Assembly: GCA_015183035.1 (NCBI GenBank) | Contig: JACZZP010000010.1 | Location: 1-64,000, forward strand | DNA: 64,000 nt | Direction: 5' to 3' | From: Meloidogyne chitwoodi | Lineage: Eukaryota; Nematoda; Chromadorea; Rhabditida; Meloidogynidae | Shown here: positions 37,186 through 49,444 of the stretch, piece by piece | Position numbering within the stretch: the first letter of the stretch is position 1 | How the letters are laid out: each line of letters begins with the position of its first letter | The notes under the pieces: generated by a model | Told to the model about the DNA's origin: nothing | Seen by the model: the letters and a program-made list of their open reading frames with translations, nothing else | Databases searched by the model: none | Position numbers and translations under genes: made by a program

Positions 37186-37492
37186 ATTTTTTTAATAGCT
37201 ATTAATAAAAAATAAAATTAAAAAAAAACTAAAAGAAATTTATCGCTATAATTTCATAATATGACATAATGATACGTGTACTATTGCGAAATTCATGTCT
37301 AGGAAAATTGCACTTTAATATAAAGGAAAATCATATAATAAAAAGGTCGGATGTTTGTCTCGTTTTTACACTTTAAAAAATAAATTCGAGATAAATTTTT
37401 TAAAAGATTTAGGCCACACAAATGGCTAGAATAAAATTTTACTTTTTGTTAATATAACTGATTTTTAAATTCGTATACACACATTTCTTTCT

Positions 37493-38107
37493 TTAAAATC
37501 CAAATATTGGTGGAGGCGAAGTATATACTGGCATTTGTTCTAAAGTTTAATTAAATGATTATTATAAATGATTCCTTTCTTTCTAAGTGCCTTTTATTAG
37601 AGAATGCCTTCTATAAATAAAAAATAAACTTACGACAAAAAGCTCCACAATTACCAAAAGGATTACCATAACCTCCACTCATAAATTGTTGTTGTTGAAA
37701 TTGTTGTTGATTATTTTCAATTACTCTACCCCCGATAACTCCAAGAATACCTGCACCAGCGGCTATAGCAACCGCATGTCCTGTATTAAATTTCTTTTTC
37801 TTTAAAACTTTTTTAGCTTCGCTAAGAGAACTAGGTTTTTTATTTTCTTGGGTAGCTAATGACCTTTTAAGAGGTGGTCTTGCTCTTTTTTCTCGCAGAA
37901 TTGGATATGAAGTTTCTTTAAAAATTAAAAATATATTTAAAATAAATTTAAAATTTGTTTAGAATAAATGCTCCATAAAACATATATATATTAATTTTTA
38001 AATAATTTACTTATTAAAAATCCATTTGAATAATTTACAGCTTCATAAATTATAAAAAACGCTAAAAGGTAGCTAAAAGTTGCCAAATTTAAAGTAAAAA
38101 AATTCAT
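37493..38107 (-). CDS. Small protein with signal/anchor, Lys-rich linker and glycine-zipper segment (~141 aa)
   Basis: Three exons, 38011-38107, 37634-37915 and 37493-37539, join in phase. The leader (NLATFSYLLAFFIIYEAV) is followed by a strongly basic region (REKRARPPLKRS, KKVLKKKKF), a glycine-spaced hydrophobic segment AVAIAAGAGILGVIGGRVI, a Gln-run (QQQFQQQQF), and a tail with GNCGAFC and PPPIFGF. It sits 308 bp upstream of, and on the same strand as, the similarly built 36,673-37,185 gene, suggesting an old tandem duplication with heavy divergence. Function unknown. The tail resembles no named family. Confidence 0.65.
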
Positions 38108-38468
38108 TTTAGTTAAATAAAAATTAAAATTTTTTAATTTAAAAAATAATATTGAGAATTAAGATTGGGCAAAAATTAATTTCTCAAAAAATGGCTTGAG
38201 TTATTAGAGAAATTTTTTTAACTCCTCCACCCATTCATTCCCTCCCTTCGATTTTTAAATCTTATGCGCGTGTAAAGCCGTGTGACATCAGAAAAGGGCA
38301 AATGCCAAAAAATCACATGCCCTTCCCACAAGAATAAACACATGCCTTAACATTTAAAAATCTGTCAAGCTTTTTTTTCAAAAAAAAAGTTTCTGTTTTA
38401 TGAAATACCTTAAAAACATCTCTTTAAGCAAAAAGGTTTTTAATGAAAAGGTTTAAAAAATTTTAAAA
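38108..38468. other. Intergenic, nothing recognised
   Basis: This ~360-bp stretch contains a less AT-rich patch at 38,220-38,340. It probably holds the promoter of the small glycine-zipper gene on the minus strand. No specific site was identified. Confidence 0.4.
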
Positions 38469-41214
38469 TTAGGATAAATGTTTCTTTTTATCTTTATTAA
38501 TTTTCTGAACAGTTCTGTATTTTGGCACTAAACGTTCATAACTATATATCCAAAAAGCAATTCCCATTCCAAAGAGGCAAATCATTCCTGCCCAAACAGG
38601 TCTAGGACCACCCCATTGATAAACATTTCTGAAAAGAAAAAAAGTAAAATTTAATGAGGATTAAAGTTAATTATACGTTATAATAACAGGTCCAATAAAT
38701 AAGACAATATCACTTAAAGCAACAAATACGCCTTGCATTGTTCCTTGCTTTATTGGGCCCAAAAGGCGTGAATAGAGACCATCCAAATTTATATTTCCTA
38801 TGGGCAAAATAACGCCTAATGTAAAAATTAAAGATGCATGATACACAAGAACATTGATAGCCTAAAAGAATTAAAAGAAGCATAAACTCAGAAAAATGAG
38901 AAAAAATTCGAAAAATTATAATTTTGATAAAGATATAAAAAATCAAAATTCTGATAAAAATCAGAGTTTTAGTAAAAATCAGAATTTAAAACTTACAGGT
39001 GTACTTAAACACCAACTATACTTTTGTGGAGAACAGCCCTGAGTAATTAATGTTTGAGTTGAATTATCTTAAAATATAAACAAAATTTTTTAATTTTCTT
39101 TAAAAAAAGTACCCAAAGTTTCATTAGTAAACGTTGGAAGAGGCATTGAAGTATTAAGAAACGGCCATGGATATGTGAAGAGAAAAAATAAAAGCAAAAC
39201 AATTAATGCAAAAGTAATACAACGGCGTTCATCTAAATGTGAAAGAAGCCGAAATGAATAGCCTAAACAAACAAAAAGTCCTATAATTCCAGTAGAAAAT
39301 TGTATTAGCATGTTGTAGGAAACATAAAAAAAAGTTAAATTAAATGGAGAAGAATTTTTGTTTAAAGCATGATATCTTAAAAAACTTAAAGCTAAAAAAT
39401 AATTTATGACGCCTAAAGTTCGCTATATTTTTTAAATATAAGTTTAGTTTAATAGCTTTTTTTAAAGTAAAGTTTATTGCGGTTAAAGTCCTCAAGTCAC
39501 ATTTTTCCCAAGAAAAGCTTTCGTTTATTAATTAAATAAAGACCATTTGTTCACCACTCCAACCAAAAACTGTCATTGAATATGGTGCTGATAATGAAGT
39601 GAGATAAAGAATAAGACCGCATATACATAGACGCGCAATTATACAAGCAAAAATTGCATTTTTGTCGAATTGTAAAACTTTGGCCTTCTCGATTTTTGGA
39701 ATTTCTTCAACTGATACTAAAAATTTCGTTTTAAATTGAAAAAATCATTCGACCCTAGAGTCTAAGTGTTAAAACTAAAAACTAGACTCAAATGTACCCC
39801 AAATAAAATAATTTACCATCAGTTGAAGGAACAATTTCTAAATGTGCCTTTTCCATATCTAACGGCGATTTTTCTAGTTGAATCGAGCTTTTAATAGCCC
39901 ACTTTCCTTTTAAGTCATTGGACCTTTCCACCTCATCTTTATGTGTTTTATCCATTCGGCCATCAAATCCAATTAACAAAATGATTAAGCCAATGATAGA
40001 GATAAATGTCATAAAATATACTGGTGCAGTATACAGACTCAAATGGACGCCCCAAGGAAGTGAAATTGAGCCATTTGAGAGAATCCTGCCAAGAAGCATT
40101 ACTACCACTAAATTTAGGAAAACATTAAATACTAATTGATATTCGATTACAAGGTCCAAGAATAAAGCCTATATTCAAAGAAAATCCAATTAATGAGTTA
40201 GCTTTAGAGCGATCATGATCTGTGGTGGACATTGCAACATCTACTCTCCATGTTTGTATAGCTCCTTAAAAGGGTAAAAAGATTGTTAATTGGGAAAAAT
40301 CTAGCATTCCTGAGAAATTCTCAGTTAAGGAAAATTCACCACAGAGGAAAATTCCTGCTGATACAAACACAGGGAAAAAAATTCCCCGTGGAAAAATGTC
40401 AGGAGAATTTTATTTCCGGGAAAGAAAATTTCCATGCGAATAAATTTTCCTATAATCTCAAATTACCATTTGCAAGGCCCAAAAGAACTTGACAGACAAA
40501 AAAACCATAACGGCGATTATTTGGCATTAATTCAAGATTAGCATAAATTATACAAGTTATAATAGCAAGTGTTTGACCAATCATAATTGGTGGTCTAAAA
40601 AGGGAATTAATTTTTTTTAGTTTTTAATACTTTGTATGTGAAATTTTGTTGCTTAGCCAGCCGGAGAGAAGAGAAGCAATTGCAGCGGCTAAATAATTAA
40701 AAAAATGTTTCGTTTTCTCTATTTGTTTCTAATGAATAATTTCAACATAAGGTAAGCATAATTTTATATAACGAATTTCCAAGTTTCAAATTTTTTTGTT
40801 TAAATCTAAAAAGTTATTGCCAAAAAATATAAAATTTTATTTTTCATAATGTCACAACACAACCTAATCAGCTTTGACTTGATCAATTTTTAATCAAAAA
40901 TTTTAAATGGAAATGTTATGGGTGAAAAACCTTTAGTAGCGACCTTGAATTTCCCATGAGAAAATTTATTTATTTTTCTATAAAATTATCATACCCAATG
41001 TAAAAACTGAGTTGGCTAATCCATAATAATTTTCACTAATATCAGCATCTAAACTCGAAATATATGGCCAACTGTTAGACATTACTGTTGAAATACGCAT
41101 CGTGTCCATCATAGAAATTGAGGTAATAAAATAAATTGAACGCCAATGTGTTTTGGGTAATAAAAGAGAATTTAATGAAGATTTTGATGTACGTGTATCA
41201 GAAGATATGGTCAT
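38469..41214 (-). CDS. Major facilitator superfamily transporter, MFSD8/CLN7-like
   Basis: The ATG at 41,214 opens MTISSDTRTSKSSLNSLLLP then HWRSIYFITS and the segment NSWPYISSLDADISENYYG, which resembles the first helix and loop of MFSD8/CLN7 proteins (WPYL-Q-LDP-SE-FG pattern). Further exons give TSLIGF-type helices (~40,160-40,260, with DRSKANSLIGF and a GFILGP motif), the large central loop with DGRMDKTHKDE (~39,800-40,140), YSMTVFGWSGEQ (~39,540-39,600), two long hydrophobic stretches at 39,090-39,311, and the last exon RNVYQWGGPRPVWAGM ending HLS-stop at 38,469. MFSD8 is a lysosomal membrane protein in animals. Substrate and location here are inferred. The exon list is partial, with several helices in small exons between these points. 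Confidence 0.75.
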
Positions 41215-42038
41215 TTTACAATTTTTTAGTGACTGAAAATTATTTTTATAAATTAAATTTTTAAGGACGGATAGCGTGAGATTTTTTTGAAAAAAGTTTG
41301 AGATAATGCAGCGAAGATAGAAAAATTATAAATTGAGTTATGAGATAAGATAGAGAGAAACCCCTATTATAACTTTAAAAATTTTGTAAAATTTATTGTT
41401 CACAATATTTTTAAATTTTTTATAAAAAATTTAAAAGGAGACAAAATTTAATAATTGAGTCCAATTTATTTATCTTTTCTCTTTATCAGCCTACTATAAA
41501 TCCATAAATGCCCTTTTCATTTTTTATTAAATATTTATTTAGTTGTTTTACATATTTTTAAAATATTTTAAGTAAAAAATTAAATTATTTAAACGAGAAC
41601 GATAAAATACATAAAATAAAGATTTTTAAATAAACTTTAAAAGCATTTTAATATATTTTAATATTTTATTAAGAGTTAATTTATAAAAAAAGGGTAATTA
41701 TTAAATGTTTCATTTTTATTTAATTTGTATTAAAAAAAATTTGTCTCATTAATGATTATGAATAAAAGGTTAAATAGTGTTGTCAATAACGACCATAAAT
41801 TATATACTTTTTTATAAATTTTGTACTTCAAAACCTTTCCTTTTACTATTTGCCCCAATACCGTAAAAGGTTTGCGACTACGTGTTCGCTATTATATGGC
41901 CTCGCGGCTAAGTAGCTCGCGACTAGGTGGGCTTGCATTAATTTTTTCTTTACAAACATTTTTCTTAATCTTTTCTTTTATTTTTTTTCATTTTTTCAGT
42001 CCTTAAGTATTTATTTTAAAAAATTAGCTAATTTAACA
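41215..42038. other. Intergenic between divergent genes
   Basis: Mostly very AT-rich, ending 41,214's promoter side and preceding the plus-strand start at 42,039. A markedly less AT-rich patch at ~41,845-41,935 contains alternating 'cgcga' and 'ggcta' sequence ('ctcgcggctaagtagctcgc'). It may be a promoter or small RNA segment, but no fold or consensus was recognised. Confidence 0.4.
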
Positions 42039-43134
42039 ATGTCAACTTCATCAAACACCCTTATTGACGATATTTTTTATATTCCAACAGTACCACGCTA
42101 TAAAGAAGATCTTGTAGGAGAAATGGATGATACAATTGGAGACATATTTTTTGAACGTTTGTCTAAACTTAATTTAGTATTAAAATAGCTAATTTTTAGT
42201 GTTAGATATAAATGTGGAGAATGTTGCTCCAAGAAGTAAATTTGTAGAAGCTCCAAAATCTGTGCGTTCGAGCAAGCGTTTGAGCGTTGATAAAAAGCCA
42301 CCAGCTAAAGACGAATCTGTTCCAAAGGTTAAGGCGCAACCACGCCCTGTTAGAAGATCTTTAATGAATCAACAAATTCCAACTGTTCATGGATTAGAAA
42401 ATAATGATAAGAATCGAGACGAATTGCTTAAAAGTTTGTAACTTATTCTAGTTTTTAGTTAAACTTTTTACCGAATAGAATTTTCACATTTATTTTTAGG
42501 ATCAACTCGAAGCAAAGAAAGCATTGCTTCTGATACTAAATTAAAAAGTCAGAATATCTCTACAAAGAGGTATAATTTTCTTAGTTTTTATTTTCCTTCA
42601 AAATTTCAGATCTCAGCCTTTGGCTCCCAAGCAACCACCTCCAACTCCAAAACGTGTTGCTTCTTCGATTTTTTCAAATCCAAAACCTGCACTTGTTCAG
42701 CCTCCCATGCGCTTTGGAAATACTACTCAACGGCGTAGTATTTTGCCACAGTAATTTTTTAATAAGTTTTACAAATCTTTTTTATCACAATTTCACTTAC
42801 CTAAATCTTAGTTTAAAAGATATAAAATTTATTTTGAATATCTTATATTAGAATCTATCAAAAAAATTTTAGGACACAGCCTTCGACACCTAAACGTACT
42901 TCTTCGGTTTATATCAATCCAAAGCCTACAATTGTTCAGCCTCCTATGTGTTTTGGCAATGCTACTAAACGGCGAAGTTTTATGCCTGACAATGAGTTAT
43001 TTTCTTAAATTAAGTATATATTTTAATACATTTGTTAAAGATCTCCAATTCGTAGCAATGCATCTGTTGTTTCTCGTGCGGTTCGTGGTATTCCAATCAG
43101 TCGCCGTACTCAATTATTTGAAGTGAAAAAGTGA
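42039..43134 (+). CDS. Basic low-complexity protein with a duplicated exon module (~259 aa), unrecognised
   Basis: Six exons join in phase: 42039-42156, 42200-42433, 42500-42569, 42610-42750, 42873-42995 and 43041-43134. The N-terminus is acidic (LIDDIFYIPTVPRYKEDLVG). The rest is basic, Pro/Ser/Thr-rich and without hydrophobic core, with many 'RRS' and 'TPKR' motifs that could be kinase sites. Exons 4 and 5 encode two copies of one module: TPKR-(V/T)-(A/S)-S ... NPKP-(A/T)-(L/I)-VQPPM-(R/C)-FGN ... RRS. It ends ISRRTQLFEVKK. No family is recognised. A nuclear or cytoskeletal linker role is possible. The next plus-strand gene begins 509 bp downstream. Confidence 0.7.
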
Positions 43135-43642
43135 ATGGAAGTTTTAACACTCGGTTAAATTTAAATTAATAAACTTTTTATTGGGTTGACCAGATGAATT
43201 TTTTTAATTCCAAAATTCTTTTTTGCTTTATAGATTAAGCATAAGTATTTATAAAAAAAATTATATGTGGCTGAGTACGCTTTTTTTATTATTATATATT
43301 TTTGTTGTTTTCGATTTTATTTTATGTATTTGACAATAAAAATTATTATATTTCATTTTATAGTTATATTTTATTTGATTTAACCAAATTTTGATTTTTT
43401 TAAATTACTTTACCATTTATTGCTATTTAAGAATAGATGGTTTTTGTCTAATTTATTTTGCGGACTTTTATATTTATTTTCGCATAAATATTTAAAAATC
43501 CACCATCTTTTCATGACAGTTATTTGATTTTTCTTTAATTTTTTGAAATAAATTTTAAGATAGAAAAAACATTTGTTAATGCATTATAACTTTGTTTTAA
43601 AAAGTTTCAGATTTTTAAATTATTTATGCCAGCTGGAATAAA
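43135..43642. other. Intergenic, nothing recognised
   Basis: AT-rich stretch between two plus-strand genes. A T-rich run and an AAT-rich stretch occur near 43,330-43,380, compatible with a 3' end. No other feature was seen. The ~500-bp gap between codirectional genes would allow an operon, but no trans-splice signal was identified. Confidence 0.4.
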
Positions 43643-46394
43643 ATGTCAACTCCAGCGAAAAAACCTTCTGTCAAGCGTTCTTTGTTTAAAGAAAAGGTTT
43701 TTCTAAAGATAAATATTTTTTAATTAAATTTAAAGGTTGTAGTGTGTCGTGAAACCTTTGAGTCAGTTAAGGCTGACTGTTTTATTAATTTTTGTGGACC
43801 TGATATTTTAACAGGCATGGGATACTTTGAGAGAATTCATCAACTTGCTGGTGTAGAATTAGCTGAAAATTGTGCAAACTTTATTGGTGCATGTCCTACT
43901 TCTTCGCGGATTACACCATCTTATGAGGCTAGAAATTTTAAAAGTTTGTTTTTAGATTTTTTATTGTACTTTTCGGCAAAAGTTCACAAATTAAATTCCA
44001 ACTTTTATTATAAAATTGCTAAAATATTTTCAACACATACAACAAAAATGTTAGTGATAAAATTTGTGGACTTTTGACTGCATAAATGAAAATACCAAAT
44101 GTTTTCAATTAAATAAGAAATTTTTTTTTGTTAGATAATCTACTTAAATTCACAGCCTTAAATTAAAAAATTTTTTCAGTTATTGTTCATACAATTGTGC
44201 CTTCACCTATAGATTTAAACAGATTAATTGATTTAAAAAAAGTTTATGTTTCTACTACAAATTCATTAAATATGGCTATTGAAGAAGGAGCAAAAACAAT
44301 TGTATTTTTATTTTTTAAATTAAGGGTTTTGGCTTAACTTTACTTTGTTTTTTGTAGTAATATAAATTTTTTTCTAAAATTTATGAAAAAATCCAAAAAA
44401 AAAATTATGTTTTGTGGGCATTTTAAATTTAGAATATAATTTTCAGGCTTTTCCACCCTATTTTCCTGGTCTCAGTTGCAATGTTGCCTCAGAATTATTA
44501 CTTCGTATTTTTACTGTTTGGATTCATAGAAGTCAATATTCTGAACAGGTTTATTTTTTTTTTGAATTTAATTTTTAAAAAATCATTTTTTAGTTGATGG
44601 AAATGAAGATTTGTTGTCATGATGAACAAGAATTTTATTTTTTTGTACAAGCTGCTCGGGCTTTATATGAAGAGGCTAGTATAATTGGTCATATGTTTGT
44701 ACCAGAATTTTTAATACAAAGAAGCATTTATTACCGGTATATAAATTTTTAAATTAGGAGAGGGGCTTTTTAGGGCTTTCCTGTTAAGCAACCAACATAC
44801 TTTTTCCTTTTCTTACAAATAGTCAATTGGACATAAGGGTCAGACAGTTATTAATAAAGATTACCTAAACTTGTTTTTTTTCTGACTGATGCCTCTCAAA
44901 AAATTTTTTTATACTCTAATTTAATATTTATTTACTAGTCTACTGACCATTATGTTCCATTGACAATTTGTAATGTCTCTTAACTGGAATTATGATAAAT
45001 TAGAGTAAAAAATTAAATTTTTGGATTTTTTTAGGTTTCCTATTTTTATTTTTCCTACATTGTCTGGATAAATTAAAAAAAATTTTTTCCTAGTCGTCTA
45101 ACTAGACCTCGTCGTTCTCGCCGTACTCGTGAACTTCCACTAGAAGACGCTCCTCATGTTAAACTTGAATTATCAGCAAAATTAGCACCAACAATTTTAG
45201 TAATTGATGACGATAAAGGTTTAAAACGTCAATATCGTTTAACTAATAAAAGCAGAGATGGAAGAAAAATGTATTTTCGTTGTTCACGTTGTGATACTTT
45301 AATTAAAAAAGATGGAGTTCAAATTCGTGCAAAACTTATTGTTGAAGATGGACAAATTGTTAGCGAAAGGTTTTTTTATTTTTTTTTATTTTCTGAAATT
45401 AAAAAACAAAGTTTAAAGATTTTTATTCAAATTCGAGGTATGAAATTTTGTCTCACGGGAAATTTTCTTAAAAAATGTAACCAATCTTGAATTAAGCTTA
45501 TCTTTTGTATATATATTTTTGAGAAAACTTTTTAATATTGATTTTAATTTTGAATAATTTCCCTGGGATAAAATAACTCATAGAAATATTGATAAAATTT
45601 AAATATTAGGTATCCGCAACATCATCCAGAATGTGTAGCAAAACCTATAGAACAAGTTTTAATTCAACAAGTTGATCGAACATCCAGACGTGAAGTAAAA
45701 GATTTATATTTATTACCACAAGATGCTTATAAAAAAGCTTTGGATCGAATGAATTTTGAGGCTAAACAATTGGGACTTTCTGTTGAAGAATGTTTTCCTG
45801 AATGGCCAAAATTAAGGCAACAATATTGTAGACTTAGAAAACAAGCTATGATGCAAAAACAACAAGAAAAATGGGAATTTATGATTAATAATGGAGAAAT
45901 TATTGATAATGAAGATAATCCATCATATTTACGTTATAGATATCAACAAATGCATCAAGGTTTTTATTTATTATAAATTTTAAAAATTAGTATGAAAAGT
46001 AGGGGTACATTTTGTCCTATTCTCTCTATAAAATATAAAAAAAATTAATTTTAAAGAGAGATTGTCTAATTTTTTTCTTATGATTAATTTTGATATTAGA
46101 AGGGAAAAAATTAAAAAAAAATTTTTTCTTAGGAACAAGAAAAAGAGGTCGTCCTCGAAAAGATTCATATAATACTGAAGAATTTTTATTGCCTCCCCTT
46201 TATTCCCCAACAGAAGAATTAAATAATAGAAATGGTGCTAACAATGATAAGAATGAAAAACGGCAAGAAGAGAAAGAAGATGGACAGGGTTTTTTTTATA
46301 ATTTTTTAAAGTAAAAAAAATTTCAGGTCCAATTGAATTACAAAGTGATGAACATCGATTTAACATTGATGAAGACGTTATTGTCGAGGTTTAA
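43643..46394 (+). CDS. Macro-domain protein fused to a FLYWCH-like zinc finger and an AT-hook (9 exons, ~492 aa)
   Basis: Exons 43643-43696, 43736-43943, 44180-44301, 44447-44548, 44594-44736, 45094-45369, 45610-45959, 46133-46288 and 46327-46394 join in phase. Residues ~19-205 fit a macro domain: ADCFINFCGPDILTGMGYFE, RIHQLAGVELAENC, IIVHTIVPSP and TIAFPPYFPGLSCNVASELL. Compared with active macro domains, the NAAN motif reads NFCG and the second loop (GSG-x-x-GFP) reads PYFPGLSC, so ADP-ribose binding may be lost or altered. Residues ~250-312 fit a FLYWCH-like finger (RQYRLTNKSRDGRKMYFRC, C-x-x-C, closing HHPEC). Residues ~420-427 are a canonical AT-hook (KRGRPRK). A basic RPRRSRRTRE stretch links macro and finger parts. 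A chromatin-associated role is inferred. The exon 5/6 join is the weakest point: no start codon is visible at the second half. Confidence 0.7.
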
Positions 46395-46633
46395 TTTTTT
46401 TAATGTGAATTCCCCCATTGAACAAATTTCCTTTATTCTCTGAGTTTGTCGTTAATTAAAAAAATGAAAATTCTATTTTGTTATGACTTTTAAAATGGTC
46501 CTAATTTTTAAAATATATTCTGGTTTTGATTTTTTTAAATGTCCATAAATGTTACTCTTCTGTCCCTTTTTCTCTTAAAAGTTTATTTAAATTAAGTTAG
46601 TTAAGCAAAATAGAATTGTTAAAATCAAAAATT

Positions 46634-48888
46634 TCATCCATTTTCACTTTCTTCTTTGCTTGTATCTTCACTACTATTTGTATTGTTATTATTAATATTT
46701 TTTATAATAGTCCAATCTCTTGGTTTTGTATTACAAAAAATAAAAAATAATACCATCATTACAAGTTGGAATAAACCTATACAGACAAACATTCTACTCC
46801 ATTGATTTATTAAATTATCTGAGGCAATCATTGTAACAAAAAGAGGAAGCAAAAGTATTGTAAATGAACTAATAAGACTATTCCAAGCCATTAAAACATG
46901 AGAGAATTGTTGAGATATCTGAAAAAGAGAAAAAATATTTTTATGGAAAATGAAGATCAAAGTGCCTTCCAAAAATAATATCCAATAATAGCAGGAAAAT
47001 GAGCACGAACTACTTTTTTATAATATTATAAAAATACCCTTTGTGAGCATCTGATCACTCCAAGAAAATCTAAACCACAGAAAAGATTGATAAGTGTGTA
47101 AACAAGTTGAGCAGTCCAAGAAGGGAACAAATCTGCTAGTGGAAGAATTGCTAAAGATATGAAGCAGAAAGCCATACCAATCTGAGAGAAAAATTGAAGT
47201 TTTATAACTTTTAAAGCAAAATAAGAATTTTTAAATTCCTATTTTTGTCCCACAATATATTTTTATAAACCTGTGTGAGTGCTGTAAAGAGATTAATGCG
47301 AGCGCGTTCTGTTGTAATCGGTAAACGATTATATATCCATCCAGCCAACACCTTAACACACACAGATAGGAGATAAGTTAGTGCAGAAATAAATCCTGTT
47401 CTGCGAATATCAATTCCTAATACCTAAAATTCTAATCCTTTCTGATTTTTAAAAATGTTTTGATTTTAATCTGATTTACAATGTTCTGGTTTTATTCATT
47501 AAAAAAACACTTACCCGATTTAAATAAGTAGGGCCAAATTGTCCAAGCATTTCAAATCCAATTTCATCAGACCAATAAGTAAAAAGCACTAACCAAACAA
47601 TGCAATCGGTAAGTATAGCTTTGTAAGGAATAGGCTGTCTTTTAAATGTTTCTTCTTCTGTACTGTCTGTAGTAATAGTTAAAGCCAATTTTTCTGATAA
47701 TTGTTTAATTCCAAGTTTTTGTAGTTCTACTCCAGTAATTAAACTTAATTAAAAAAGAAGCATTTTAAAAAAATCTAATAAGAAAAATCATAATTTTGTA
47801 AAAAAAATAATAATATACGGATGTATCTCTGGTCGTTCTCTAAATATAATGTAGAAGAATACAAAAGAAATTATGGTCAAAGAGCCCAACAAAATATAAA
47901 GAATAGGCCATCCCAAAGTTGGAGAACAAAAGAAGGCTGCCAAAGGTAAACTTAGTACTCTACCAAACTAAAAATTAAAAAAGAATAATTTTTTAATTAA
48001 AAAAACCTGAAAGTGTGAAGAAAGCAGCATAAGATAAGAACCAATAGAATTTGTTGGAGCCCAATTACTGGCAACTGCTCCAATCATTATATATTGTGCA
48101 GGACCGGAACTGCCTTGAAGCATCCGAATTATAAACATTGGAATAAAACCAAGTGCAGCACATAAAGGAAGTGCTAGTGCAGCTAACCCAGAGAGAATTC
48201 CATATGCAGAAAGTACTTTTCTTGAAATTTCAAAATTTTTATATCTTATATACTTACCGAAGTCCAAAACGACTAATAAGACTAGTAATTGCTAATCCAC
48301 TAAAAATTGATCCCAAAGCTGCAGCTGAGAATAAAGAATTTCTTTCTGTGGGTGAGTATTTGAGTAATTTAAAATCTTAAAAGAAAAAAAGATTCTTGTT
48401 GACTGATACTCATATGTACACTATAACTCTACACCCCATTTTCCTTTTTGTTCAAAAGTTGAGTTAGTGCCGTGTAGCAAGAAATGACATTTTGTCCCAC
48501 AGCAGGCCCTTTCTCAAAGTGTGAGCAAAAAGAGAAAAGGGAAGATAAGGTTTGGGAGAGATAATCAGAAAAATTTGAATTTATAAACAATAAATGGAAC
48601 CCTTACAAAAAATAGCATAAAATTATTAAATTTAAATTATTTAAAAAAATACCCACAAGCTGTATTTCTGCCTAAAATTTCTTCTTCTGTGAAATTGCCA
48701 TTACTGCCTTCAACCATGCAAATTATAGTTAAACTAAATGATGTTGTATTAGCACTAACTAATGTAAAAGAAATTAGCGAAGAAATAACAATTAAATATC
48801 TTATAGAATTAACAAAGATATTTCGTCCCATTAGTGTTGGTATCCAATAAGATTTTTGTTGATCATTTTTATTAGTAATTATGTTCAT
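46634..48888 (-). CDS. SLC17-like major facilitator transporter
   Basis: The ATG at 48,888 opens MNIITNKNDQQKSYWIPTLM, followed by RYLIVISSLISFTLVSANTT and FSLTIICMVEG, close to the SLC17 pattern in which the first helix is followed by an 'FTVICM' segment and a glycosylatable loop (NTTS, GNFTEEE). Later exons read YSPTERNSLFSAAALGS with SRFGLR (48,252-48,380), the helices GILSGLAALALPLCAALGFI and RMLQGSSGPAQYIMIGAV (48,000-48,240), a loop with TFKRQPIPYKAILTD (47,510-47,690), and the last helices FVCIGLFQLVMMVLFFIF with a polar Asn/Ser tail ending SENG-stop. SLC17 proteins move organic or inorganic anions across plasma or vesicle membranes. The substrate cannot be told. Several middle exons (46,940-47,460, 47,700-47,970) also read as helices but were not placed exactly. 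Confidence 0.7.
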
Positions 48889-49444
48889 TAGAAAATTATA
48901 GAGACAATTTGCCTTAAAAATTTAAAAATAATAAATTTAGAAGAAAAAATAATTTAGGAAAAAATTATTTTTTCTTAAATCAATTGGTCAAAAAAAGTCT
49001 GAAAATGATAAAAATAAGAAAAGTACATCATTGGAAAATAAATTACATATGTTTGCATAAGGTGCAAAAAAGCGAATTTATTCACCTGACCAATCACAGA
49101 CCCAAATGATCGATTTTTTAATCAAACAGAGATTGGCAGAATCAAAGACCATTTGAGTCTCAAAAATTTCTTTGTTTATTAACATTTTAATAAAGGTCAA
49201 TAAATAATCAATTTTTTAAATTTACTTATAAATATACAAATATGAGACAACAAATTAAGTCGTACAAAAAAGAGGGAAAATCATTTACAAAAACAAATTG
49301 GCCAATGGCAATATTATAGAGGAAATAATATACAAAAGGGAAAATGGGTGAATTAAGGGAACACACAATTATGACATAAAATATATTTTATTTAGTTAAT
49401 TTATACATCAATTTTTAATTATCAGCTCAACAAGGGTCGGTCAT
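48889..49444. other. Intergenic, nothing recognised
   Basis: AT-rich sequence upstream of the SLC17-like gene and downstream of the next minus-strand gene. A short less AT-rich stretch occurs near 49,085-49,160. No gene or site was recognised. Confidence 0.4.

Noticed and set aside
41845..41935. Less AT-rich patch as a tRNA or snRNA
   Set aside because: No cloverleaf or known small-RNA consensus could be matched by eye.
44737..45093. Split of the macro and FLYWCH parts into two genes
   Set aside because: The splice sites and codon phase at 44,736 and 45,094 match, and the second half has no start codon, so one gene is simpler. Kept open as a testable alternative.
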